Assembly (NCBI GenBank): GCA_947456185.1
Contig: CANGPW010000025.1
Span: 1-34,999 of the forward strand
Length of the DNA: 34,999 nt
Direction of reading: 5' to 3'
Source: Bacteroidota bacterium
GTDB taxonomy: Bacteria; Bacteroidota; Bacteroidia; UKL13-3
The position numbers were made by a program, and so were the translations under genes. The notes under the pieces are model-generated. The model worked only from the letters and a program-made list of their open reading frames with translations. It was not told the origin of the DNA and ran no database searches. Below are positions 23,766 through 31,514 of the stretch, piece after piece (the first letter of the stretch is position 1; the number at the start of each line of letters is the position of its first letter).

Positions 23766-23797
23766 AGCTTCCTTATAATCATTTGGAAGCTTTTTTT
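23766..23797 (+). terminator. Intrinsic terminator of dnaN
   Basis: Seven-bp stem AGCTTCC / GGAAGCT with a 12-base loop and a seven-base T-run, 28 bases after the dnaN stop. Confidence 0.8.
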
Positions 23798-23826
23798 ATT
23801 TTCAAAATTTACAAATTTTAAAAAAA

Positions 23827-25209
23827 ATGAAAAAATATTTCTCTTTGATATATTGTCTTGTTATGAGTTTAAATGCATTTACTCAAACAAAACCTGCTTT
23901 AACTAAAATAGTAGCAGGACCCATGTTAGGCTATGCTGAACATAAAGAATGTATGGTTTGGATTCAAACAAGTTGTTCTAAATCGGTTACTTTAAAATAT
24001 TTAGAATTAAATGGTTCATCGGAAGGCGAAATGACCATTACCAACAAGAATGAAAACTTATGTTTACCTTGGATTTCTAAATTTGTAATTTCCGATTTGA
24101 AACCAAATACAACTTATACTTATGAAATTTTATTGGACAAAAAGTTAATGAATTTTCCGTACGATTTGCGTTTCAAAACCAAAAAAGTTTGGGCTGAATG
24201 GAGCAAAGAAGATGCTTTTGATGTGAGTTTTATATTGGGTTCGTGCAATTATGTAAACGATAGTTTGTATGATAGACCGGGAAAACCTTATGGTCAGATA
24301 AGTGATATTTTCAGTAAAATGGCGGAGCAAAAAACTGATTTTATGCTTTGGCTTGGTGATAATACTTATACCCGAGAAGCTGATTACACCAGTGCTAGCG
24401 GAATTAGGTATCGTTATTTACACACCAGAAGCGATGCAAGTATACAGCAATTATTAAGTCGCCAAAATAATTATGCTATTTGGGATGACCATGATTTTGG
24501 AGAAAATGATGCCAATAAAACCTTTGATTTAAAAGATGTGAGTAAGGAATGTTTTGTGAATTATTGGGGAAATAAAACTTATGGCGAGAATGGCAAAGGA
24601 ATTTATTATAGTTTTAAGCAAAGCGATGTGGAGTTTTTTATGTTGGATGACAGAACTTTTAGAGATGAAAGTGAATTAGAAGAAGAGAAATTTCCGCATA
24701 AAACTCAATTAGGTGATGTTCAATTAAATTGGTTGAAAAATAAACTAAAACACAGCAGCAGTACTTTTAAATTTATAGCCGTTGGAGGACAATTTTTAAA
24801 TACAGAAACCAATAAAGAGTCCTTTAATTTATATAAACGTGAACGTGCAGAAATCATCAAATTTATTGCAGAGCAAAAAATAAGTGGCGTTGTATTTTTA
24901 ACAGGAGATAGACATCATACAGAATTATTAAAATATGAAACAAACAGCCAACCTGATTATATTACTACTTATCCGTTATTTGACTTAACAAGTTCAGCAT
25001 TAACTGCTGGCCCTAGTAATATTTTAAAGACCAAAGAAGCTGAAAATCCTTTTAGAATTGCCAATACATTAACTGTTGAAAATAATTTTTGTGGAATAAA
25101 AGTAACCGGTACACGTGGCAATAGACAAATGCAAATTACTTGCTATGATAAAGGTGGAATCGTAAAATGGAATCATGTGATCAATGAAAGTTTATTGAAG
25201 GTAAAATAA
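23827..25209 (+). CDS. PhoD-like secreted phosphatase / metallophosphoesterase
   Basis: 460 residues. The signal peptide (about 1-19, SLNAFTQ) is followed by an N-terminal Ig/fibronectin-like domain (about 25-125) and a PhoD metallophosphatase domain. Metal and catalytic motifs: GSCNY (C140, N141), LWLGDNTY (D178), WDDHDFGEND (D220-H222-D223), FFMLDDRTFRD and GDRHHTE (D361, H363). The Cys in GSCNY matches the metal-ligand cysteine of PhoD enzymes. It is probably a periplasmic or secreted Ca/Fe-dependent phosphodiesterase or phosphomonoesterase that scavenges phosphate. No Pho-box-like site was recognised. It lies three bases ahead of a small heme-binding-type gene. Confidence 0.88.
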   Translation: MKKYFSLIYCLVMSLNAFTQTKPALTKIVAGPMLGYAEHKECMVWIQTSCSKSVTLKYLELNGSSEGEMTITNKNENLCLPWISKFVISDLKPNTTYTYEILLDKKLMNFPYDLRFKTKKVWAEWSKEDAFDVSFILGSCNYVNDSLYDRPGKPYGQISDIFSKMAEQKTDFMLWLGDNTYTREADYTSASGIRYRYLHTRSDASIQQLLSRQNNYAIWDDHDFGENDANKTFDLKDVSKECFVNYWGNKTYGENGKGIYYSFKQSDVEFFMLDDRTFRDESELEEEKFPHKTQLGDVQLNWLKNKLKHSSSTFKFIAVGGQFLNTETNKESFNLYKRERAEIIKFIAEQKISGVVFLTGDRHHTELLKYETNSQPDYITTYPLFDLTSSALTAGPSNILKTKEAENPFRIANTLTVENNFCGIKVTGTRGNRQMQITCYDKGGIVKWNHVINESLLKVK

Positions 25210-25212
25210 AAA

Positions 25213-25440
25213 ATGCAAACATATTCTAAAAGCCAATTGGCATTACGTAACGGACAAGATAAAGACGAAATTTGGGTAGCTTATAAAGGTAAAATTTACG
25301 ATGTAACCAAAAGCCGACTATGGCGAAAAGGAATGCATTATGAGCATTGGGCTGGCCAAGATTTAACTGCGGAACTAGCTGATGCTCCCCATCTAGACAA
25401 TGTATTTGATAAGTTTGAATGCATTGGAATATTGACTTAG
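25213..25440 (+). CDS. Small cytochrome-b5-like heme/steroid-binding domain protein
   Basis: 75 residues, a single short domain: DEIWVAYKGKIYDVTKSRLWRKGMHYEHWAGQDLTAELADAPH, ending VFDKFECIGIL. This is the minimal 'predicted heme/steroid binding' version of cytochrome b5. Candidate heme ligands are H42 or H45 and H60. There is no signal peptide or membrane anchor, so it is cytoplasmic. The three-base gap after the PhoD-like gene suggests cotranscription, although one product is exported and the other is not. It could be an electron carrier; a role for the membrane desaturase at 4-5 kb is possible but unsupported. Confidence 0.82.
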   Translation: MQTYSKSQLALRNGQDKDEIWVAYKGKIYDVTKSRLWRKGMHYEHWAGQDLTAELADAPHLDNVFDKFECIGILT

Positions 25441-25472
25441 TTAAAACTTTATTTTTTACAATTATTCATAAA

Positions 25473-25502
25473 AAAACCTGCCTAATAAATTAAGCAGGTT
25501 TT
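25473..25502. terminator. Bidirectional intrinsic terminator
   Basis: Arms 25473-25485 and 25490-25502 pair at 12 of 13 positions (AAAACCTGC core), with loop TAAA and A/T runs on both sides. It lies between the converging cytochrome-b5-like gene (+) and rpsA (-). Confidence 0.88.
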
Positions 25503-25529
25503 ATTATTTAAAGCTAAAACTAAATTAGA

Positions 25530-27272
25530 TTATTTACTTTCTAATGATTCTTTTAAAGCCATCAATCCTTCAACGTCAGCAAATGTTGATTTCTCGTTGC
25601 TATCATTATTTTTCTTTGCAGCTTTAGTAACTTTATCTTTTTCGTCAGTCTTCGTTTTTCTTTCGTCAACTTGTTTTACTTCTACTTCGTTTTTCCAAAC
25701 AGCAGTATGTGATAAAACGATACGTTTATTTTCTTTGTTAAACTCAGTTACACGGAATTGTAAAACCTCATCTTCTTTAGCAGTTTTCTTATCTTCTTTG
25801 TAAAGTTGTTTAGTTGGAGCATAACCTTCTACACCATATGGTAAAGCAATGATTGCACTTTTTTCCTCAACTTTTAAAATAGTACCTTCATGAACTGAAC
25901 CTAAAGCAAATAATGTTTCAAAAGCATCCCAAGGATTTTCATCTAATTGTTTGTGTCCTAAACTTAAACGATGATTTTCGTTATCAACTTCTAAAACTAA
26001 AACGTCTAATTCTTGGTCTTTTTTAACAAACTCGTTTGGATGTTTTATTTTCTTAGTCCAGCTTAAATCACTAACGTGAACTAAACCATCAACACCTTCT
26101 TCCAGTTCAACAAATAAACCATAGTTAGTCATGTTTTTAACAATACCTTTATGTTTGCTACCAACTGGATATTTTGCAGCGATATCAACCCAAGGATCTG
26201 TTTTTAATTGTTTAATACCTAAGCTCATTTTACGCTCTTCTTTTTCAAGCGTTAAAATAACAGCTTCCATTTCGTCCCCAATCTTCATAAAATCAGAAGG
26301 GTTACGTAAATGTTGGCTCCAGCTCATTTCACTAACGTGAATTAAACCTTCAACACCAGGAGCTATTTCTAAGAAAGCACCATAATCAGCTATGTTTACA
26401 ATTTTACCTGTAACTTTACCACCAACTACTAGTTCAGTGTTTAAGCTTTCCCAAGGATGTGGTTGTAATTGTTTTAATCCTAAAGAAATACGTTTTTTCT
26501 CATCATCAAAATCAACAACTACTACATTAATTTTTTGATCTAACTGTAATACATCTTCAGGATGATTTACGCGGCCCCAAGAAATATCAGTTATATGTAA
26601 TAAACCATCAACACCACCTAAATCAATAAATACACCAAATGAAGTCATGTTCTTAACAGTACCTTCTAAAACTTGGCCTTTTTCTAATCTAGATAAAATA
26701 TCAGATTTTTGTGCTTCAATATCTTCTTCGATTAATACTTTATGTGAAATAACTACGTTTTTGAAAACATTGTTAATTTTTACCACTTTAAATGGCATTG
26801 TTTGACCCACATAAACATCGTAATCTTTAATTGGTTTTGTATCAATTTGTGAACCAGGTAAGAAAGTATCCATACCTAATACATCTACAACTAAACCGCC
26901 TTTAGTGCGTGATTTTACGTAACCATTAACAATTTCGTCATTTTCATGAGCACGCATAATGTTATCCCAAGCGCGTTCACTTACTGCTTTTTTACGACTC
27001 AAAATTAATTGTCCTAAAGCATCTTCTTTTGTTTCTAACAAAACTTCAACTTCATCGCCAATTTTCAAATCTGGCAAATCTCTGAATTCTGTTCTTGCTA
27101 CTAAACCATCAGATTTAAATCCAATGTTTAATACCACTTCTTTTTCTGTAAAACCTACTACGTAACCTTTTACAATTTCTTTTTCTGTAATAGCTGATAA
27201 TGTTTTTTCGTAAGCAGCAGCCATTACTTCACGTTCATTTTGGTTGTAATCACCAAAACCAGCATTGTCCAT
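25530..27272 (-). CDS. rpsA: 30S ribosomal protein S1
   Basis: 580 residues with six S1 RNA-binding repeats (about 33-98, 113-178, 199-268, 284-355, 371-441 and 458-526). The last four are canonical: VDGLLHITDISW, VEGLIHVSEMSW and VDGLVHVSDLSW are diagnostic, and the sixth is weaker. A Lys/Glu-rich tail follows. S1 helps the ribosome capture mRNA, which matters in a lineage with few Shine-Dalgarno sites. The true N-terminus is probably longer: codons before this ATG encode ARFDWE, matching the conserved FNW segment of Bacteroidota S1, but a stop blocks the frame. A TTG at 27322 with AGGAG ten bases upstream opens MTETTKKTKNLPD in the other frame; one extra A in the run at 27282-27284 would join them. 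Confidence 0.95.
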   Translation of the reverse strand: MDNAGFGDYNQNEREVMAAAYEKTLSAITEKEIVKGYVVGFTEKEVVLNIGFKSDGLVARTEFRDLPDLKIGDEVEVLLETKEDALGQLILSRKKAVSERAWDNIMRAHENDEIVNGYVKSRTKGGLVVDVLGMDTFLPGSQIDTKPIKDYDVYVGQTMPFKVVKINNVFKNVVISHKVLIEEDIEAQKSDILSRLEKGQVLEGTVKNMTSFGVFIDLGGVDGLLHITDISWGRVNHPEDVLQLDQKINVVVVDFDDEKKRISLGLKQLQPHPWESLNTELVVGGKVTGKIVNIADYGAFLEIAPGVEGLIHVSEMSWSQHLRNPSDFMKIGDEMEAVILTLEKEERKMSLGIKQLKTDPWVDIAAKYPVGSKHKGIVKNMTNYGLFVELEEGVDGLVHVSDLSWTKKIKHPNEFVKKDQELDVLVLEVDNENHRLSLGHKQLDENPWDAFETLFALGSVHEGTILKVEEKSAIIALPYGVEGYAPTKQLYKEDKKTAKEDEVLQFRVTEFNKENKRIVLSHTAVWKNEVEVKQVDERKTKTDEKDKVTKAAKKNNDSNEKSTFADVEGLMALKESLESK

Positions 27273-27660
27273 TTCCCAGTCAAATCTGGCAAGTTTTTAG
27301 TTTTTTTTGTTGTTTCTGTCAATTTATTTGATCTCCTTTCGCTTAAAAAAGCCCGCAATTATAATTGTAATTAATTGAACTGCAAAATGTTTTTTGAATA
27401 ATTATAACAATTTATTATTCACCACTTTGTTTTCAATCAATAAAGCCAAATAAATGCACTTTTAATCAATAAATAATGTTGCTTAGAGGATTGTTTTTAC
27501 TAATAATTAGTTAATTACAGCAATTAATAAACTAATTTATATCTGCTTATTAATTTTTCAGTATTTTACTTTAATCAAATAAATATAAAGATTTGTATAA
27601 AAGGAGTTAATGTTTTATTGCAAAAACCAATTTGAAGCCTTTAAAATTATAAAAATTACT
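27273..27660. other. Gene-free AT-rich stretch holding the rpsA leader and promoter
   Basis: From the rpsA side it holds, in order: the probable true rpsA N-terminus (27273-27322); an AGGAG Shine-Dalgarno-like site (27337-27333); a minus-strand promoter candidate with TTTG (27386-27383), a 19-base spacer and TATAATTG (27363-27356, one mismatch); then very AT-rich sequence to the amn stop. No other gene or RNA is recognised. A 21-codon plus-strand frame behind AAGGAG near 27610 is not convincing. Confidence 0.5.
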
Positions 27661-28434
27661 TTATTCAAATTTTAAATGTTTAACTGATTCTCCAGAATCT
27701 CTTAATTCTATTAAGGCATCAATTCCAATTTCAATATGTTTTTTTACGTATTTTAAAGTAACAGCGGTATCACTTTTTGAAGTTTTGACTCCATCTGGTG
27801 TCATTGGATTGTCGCTCACCAAAAGCAAGGCACCTTTTGGAATACTATTTACAAAACCTACTACAAATATGGTAGCTGTTTCCATATCAATGGCCATTGC
27901 TCTTGTTTTTTTTAAATAGTTTTTAAATTCTTCATCGTGCTCCCAAACTCTTCTATTGGTGGTATAAACAGTACCTGTCCAATAATCTACTTCATGTTTC
28001 ACAATTGTAGTTGAAACCGCTTTTTGCATTCTAAATGAAGGTAAAGCAGGAATTTCAGGCATTATATAATCATTACTAGTTCCATCGCCTCTAATAGCTG
28101 CAATGGGTAAAATTAAATCACCCAATTTTGTTATTTTTTTTAAACCACCACATTTACCTAAAAACAATACAGCTTTTGGATGTATTGCTGAAAGCAAATC
28201 CATAATAGTTGCTGCCATTGCACTTCCCATTCCAAAATTAATAATGGTAATGTTATTGGAAGTAGCCGATTGCATTGGTTTATCTGTACCGTCTATATTT
28301 ACATTGAATTTTTTTGCAAAAATTTCCACGTAATTGAAAAAATTAGTAAGTAGTATGTATTCTCCAAATTGATCAAGTTCAACTCCAGTATATCTAGGTA
28401 ACCAATCGTTTACAATCTCTTGTTTCGTTTTCAT
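27661..28434 (-). CDS. amn: AMP nucleosidase
   Basis: 257 residues, the short Bacteroidota form without the N-terminal regulatory domain of the E. coli enzyme. Features: KTKQEIVNDWLPRYTGVELDQFGEYILLTNF at the start, the PNP/UDP-phosphorylase core INFGMGSAMAATIMDLLSAI and AVLFLGKCGGLK, the GTVYTTNRRVWEHDEEF loop, the nucleoside-binding AIDMETATIF (Glu-Met-Glu-like) and LLLVSDNPM, which carries the base-protonating Asp. It cleaves AMP to adenine and ribose 5-phosphate, in the cytoplasm, and so sets AMP levels. It stands alone upstream of rpsA with a long spacer between. Confidence 0.93.
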   Translation of the reverse strand: MKTKQEIVNDWLPRYTGVELDQFGEYILLTNFFNYVEIFAKKFNVNIDGTDKPMQSATSNNITIINFGMGSAMAATIMDLLSAIHPKAVLFLGKCGGLKKITKLGDLILPIAAIRGDGTSNDYIMPEIPALPSFRMQKAVSTTIVKHEVDYWTGTVYTTNRRVWEHDEEFKNYLKKTRAMAIDMETATIFVVGFVNSIPKGALLLVSDNPMTPDGVKTSKSDTAVTLKYVKKHIEIGIDALIELRDSGESVKHLKFE

Positions 28435-28591
28435 TTTTAGTTGTTTTTATTTGCAATAATTAGCATTAATTATGCAATGGCAATATTATTAAAAAATAAT
28501 CATACCCAACCTAATTAAAAAAAGTGTCGTATTAGGGTATAAAATGACAATTTAAATAATAGCCTAACGAGAAAAATTTTATAAAATTTAA

Positions 28592-29170
28592 ATGGATTCA
28601 GAGCTACAACAGCTTATTAGTTTGTGTATTAAACAAGATCGCAAGGCCGAAAGTGCTTTGTATAAATATTGTTTTACTAAACTAATGCCCATTTGTAATA
28701 AATATTATAAAAGTAAAGATGATTCTGTAGAGCAATTAAATAAAACGTATTTAAAAATTCTTAATAATTTAAGCAAATTTGATGAAACCAAATCATTTGA
28801 TGCTTGGATTAAAACAATAGCAGTCAACACTATTATTGATGAATTTAGGGTAAATAATAAACGAAATGCATTATTCATAGACAAAGATTATGAAGAAGCA
28901 GCATTGAATTATCACTCGTTTAATTTAAACGAGGCTGAAGCAAAATTAACAGCAGACGATATTCAAGTTCAAATTCAAAAATTACCAGATTCAAGTAAAA
29001 TGGTTTTCAATTTGTTTACTGTAGATGGTTACAGTCACAAGGAAATTGGAGAAATGTTAGGCATAAACGAAGGAACAAGTAAATGGCACTTAAACAATGC
29101 CAGAAAAATTTTAAAGAAAAAACTGATTGATATGTTTCCTCAATTAAAAGAGAGAGAAAAACAAGCATGA
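28592..29170 (+). CDS. ECF-type sigma-70 family RNA polymerase sigma factor
   Basis: 192 residues with sigma2 and sigma4 only. Sigma2 (about 20-90) includes QLNKTYLKILNNLSKFDETKSFDAWIKTIAVNTIIDEFR, the -10 recognition and core-binding region. A linker is followed by sigma4 (about 128-185): LPDSSKMVFNLFTVDGYSHKEIGEMLGINEGTSKWHLNNARKILKKKL, a helix-turn-helix for the -35. No sigma1 or sigma3 is present. The next gene overlaps by four bases (ATGA) and looks like its membrane anti-sigma. Its own upstream region lacks a TAnnTTTG promoter, which would fit autoregulation by a different consensus; this is inference. Confidence 0.92.
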   Translation: MDSELQQLISLCIKQDRKAESALYKYCFTKLMPICNKYYKSKDDSVEQLNKTYLKILNNLSKFDETKSFDAWIKTIAVNTIIDEFRVNNKRNALFIDKDYEEAALNYHSFNLNEAEAKLTADDIQVQIQKLPDSSKMVFNLFTVDGYSHKEIGEMLGINEGTSKWHLNNARKILKKKLIDMFPQLKEREKQA

Positions 29171-30369
29171 CCGATAAAGAATTAGATAATTTAGTTAAAC
29201 AAAAATTAGCTCAACAAGCATTTGAGTTTGATGATGCTTATTGGCAAAAAGCTTCCGCTTTAATTGATGCCGATAGGGCAAATTCCAATAAATTGGCTTG
29301 GGTAAAATATGCTTTTTACATAGGTGCAATTGGAATTTTTACTTTAATGAGCTGGTTTCTATTGTCAAATACAAAAACCAATGTTTACACTCAAAAAACA
29401 GAAAATGTGATTGAAAATAAAATTATTGTTCAACCCAATCTTATTGAAGAGAAAACAACAAACGCCTATTCAAATGTGATTTCATCACCAAGTTTATTGG
29501 AAGGTAAAATTGAAAACAATAATTTAAAACCTACAATTACACAAAAAAGCAATTCTAATAATTTTGAAAATGAAATAATTGCTGAAAATAATTTTATTCC
29601 TGAAAATGAAAAAATAGATTTAGCAGCAACTATTTTGTTAAATACAAAAAATGAAGAAATTGATTTGATTTCAAATAAATCATTGCAATTATTAGGATAT
29701 GAATTAACAAATCCTGTTTTTGATTTTAAAAATATAAACTTTATAAAATCCACAGAAAATTACCATAAAAACAGTAAAATTTCAACCTATTTAAATGCAA
29801 GTTTTGAAGCAGGAACCAATACCTTTAACAAAGCCTTTGCAAGTAATTCATTTGGTTATTATGTGGGAGGAAGAATCTATTTTGATATTGGAAAAGTTTC
29901 ATTTAATTCAAACTTACATGTTGAAAACATCAATCAAGATTTAGGAGCAAGAACCTATACCAACAAAAACTACGATTTTAATTCAATTACAGCAATTACA
30001 AGCATAAAAAACAAATCGATAGATTATGCAATCATTGGATTAAATGCCATGTACCCTGTTTATAAAAACAATAGTTTAGGCATTGGAATTCAGTATGCTC
30101 AAATAATTCAAACCAATGATTTGATGAGCATTTATAATGTTGAGAACAATTCTAAAACGAATCAAAATACTAATAATTATAGCAGTGTTTTAAATAAAAA
30201 TGATTGGCAATTCACCTTTAATTATCAAAACAGATTTACCAAACATTTGGCGGTAAATGCTTCTTATGTTTTTGGATTAAATGACATCACTAATAACCAA
30301 GTTTTATTAAACAATAAAATAGATAATAACAGCGGTTTTAAATTGGGTTTACAATATATTATTAAATAA
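29167..30369 (+). CDS. Putative membrane anti-sigma factor with beta-barrel-like C-terminal domain
   Basis: 400 residues. A short cytoplasmic head (1-44, MTDKELDNLVKQKLAQQAFEFDDAYWQKASALI, resembling the start of Bacteroidota sigma-associated membrane proteins) is followed by one transmembrane helix (about 45-65, VKYAFYIGAIGIFTLMSWFLL). Then comes a low-complexity Asn/Glu/Ile-rich periplasmic linker (about 70-185) and a C-terminal region (about 195-400) of alternating strands: STYLNASFEAGTNTF, FGYYVGGRIYFDIGKVSFNSNLHVEN, SLGIGIQYAQIIQTN and SGFKLGLQYIIK. That last part looks like a small outer-membrane beta-barrel. No HHCC zinc motif is seen. Position and translational coupling to the sigma gene are the main support for an anti-sigma role. 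Confidence 0.68.
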   Translation: MTDKELDNLVKQKLAQQAFEFDDAYWQKASALIDADRANSNKLAWVKYAFYIGAIGIFTLMSWFLLSNTKTNVYTQKTENVIENKIIVQPNLIEEKTTNAYSNVISSPSLLEGKIENNNLKPTITQKSNSNNFENEIIAENNFIPENEKIDLAATILLNTKNEEIDLISNKSLQLLGYELTNPVFDFKNINFIKSTENYHKNSKISTYLNASFEAGTNTFNKAFASNSFGYYVGGRIYFDIGKVSFNSNLHVENINQDLGARTYTNKNYDFNSITAITSIKNKSIDYAIIGLNAMYPVYKNNSLGIGIQYAQIIQTNDLMSIYNVENNSKTNQNTNNYSSVLNKNDWQFTFNYQNRFTKHLAVNASYVFGLNDITNNQVLLNNKIDNNSGFKLGLQYIIK

Positions 30370-30373
30370 AAAT

Positions 30374-31486
30374 ATGCGTTTAACAATAAAAATTCTTATA
30401 GTTAGTTTGGTATTTATGGTTTCTTGTAATACCAAAGAAGAACCTAAAACCTATATTGGGAATGCGGTTTTTTATGCCACTGGTAATATTAACAACAATG
30501 CTTTTGTAATGGAAGCTGGAAACAATAATTTTATGATGGAAACCAATGACGAATATGACACTTTAAACATTAAACAATACACTGGTTCATTGGTTAAAAA
30601 CTGTAATTCATGTAATGAAAAATTAAGTATTACGTTCAGAAATTATGAAATAGGTAATTCCGCAAATTGGCAAGTTGATTCTGTTTTTAAAGTAAATACT
30701 TGGTATAGTTTTTACAAAGATATATTACCTCCTTCTGGTTATAAAGTTATTTTCAAAAACGAATCAGTGGGTATTGGAAACGTAGATTACAAATGGGATT
30801 TTGGTGGTGGTTTTGGAAACTTATTTGCCAATCCTGAATTTGTATTTAATAGTGAGGGAATGAAAAATATTAAACTTTCGGCTATTTTTAAAGATGCAAA
30901 TTGCACTTCAAAAATCGAAAATCCTATCTATATCAATCCAAATAATTTGAATGTATACATTGATTTTAAATACACCAATATTGGAAACAATGTATTTAGG
31001 TGTGAAGTGCTAAATGCTGATTCAAATACACACCGTTTTGTATGGCAATATTTAAATCAAACCAATTCAAATCCTAAAGGGAAAATTTTTGAATTACCCG
31101 CCTTTTCAAACGAAGGTGTTTACAAAGTAGATTTACTAGCCATAAATAAAGCTACCAACGATACTTTTATAGTGAGTAAAAACTTAGCAACTGCTGCTAA
31201 TACTGATTGCAGCGCAAACTTCTCCTACAGCATTGTTCCGGTTAGAGATACATTACAGTTTAATAAAATAATTGTTGATTATACCAGTCCTAATGGAACA
31301 AAATATTCTTCCAAGAATATTGAACAATTTACAGGATTTTATGTAAATGAAGTGAGTAGTTATAAAGACATGGTTCCTGGTAAAAAAACCATCAAAGTAA
31401 AAGTATTTTTTACTTGTAAAGTGAGTGATGGAGTTAATATCATAGAACTAAAAGATATAAACGCAGTTTTTGCATTTTCGTACTAA
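30374..31486 (+). CDS. PKD-domain lipoprotein of the ECF sigma operon
   Basis: 370 residues. The lipoprotein signal MRLTIKILIVSLVFMVSC ends at Cys18. An N-terminal beta-rich part contains a CNSCN motif. A PKD-like fold follows at about 130-195: YKVIFKNESVGIGNVDYKWDFGGGFGN...NPEFVFNSEGMKNIKL, with the diagnostic WDFGGG. A second PKD-like repeat (about 195-265: YIDFKYTNIGNNVFRCEV, HRFVWQY, FSNEGVYKVDLLAIN) comes next, then a C-terminal segment. PKD domains mediate surface or protein-protein contacts. It lies four bases after the putative anti-sigma gene, so it is probably the surface or periplasmic arm of the same signalling unit. Ligand unknown. Confidence 0.8.
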   Translation: MRLTIKILIVSLVFMVSCNTKEEPKTYIGNAVFYATGNINNNAFVMEAGNNNFMMETNDEYDTLNIKQYTGSLVKNCNSCNEKLSITFRNYEIGNSANWQVDSVFKVNTWYSFYKDILPPSGYKVIFKNESVGIGNVDYKWDFGGGFGNLFANPEFVFNSEGMKNIKLSAIFKDANCTSKIENPIYINPNNLNVYIDFKYTNIGNNVFRCEVLNADSNTHRFVWQYLNQTNSNPKGKIFELPAFSNEGVYKVDLLAINKATNDTFIVSKNLATAANTDCSANFSYSIVPVRDTLQFNKIIVDYTSPNGTKYSSKNIEQFTGFYVNEVSSYKDMVPGKKTIKVKVFFTCKVSDGVNIIELKDINAVFAFSY

Positions 31487-31514
31487 TTACATTTATTTTT
31501 TCAAACAAAAACTA

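Noticed and set aside
27601-27675. Short 21-codon frame behind AAGGAG, overlapping the 3' end of amn
   Set aside because: Its composition is just AT-rich sequence, it overlaps a real gene antisense, and Shine-Dalgarno use is rare here.
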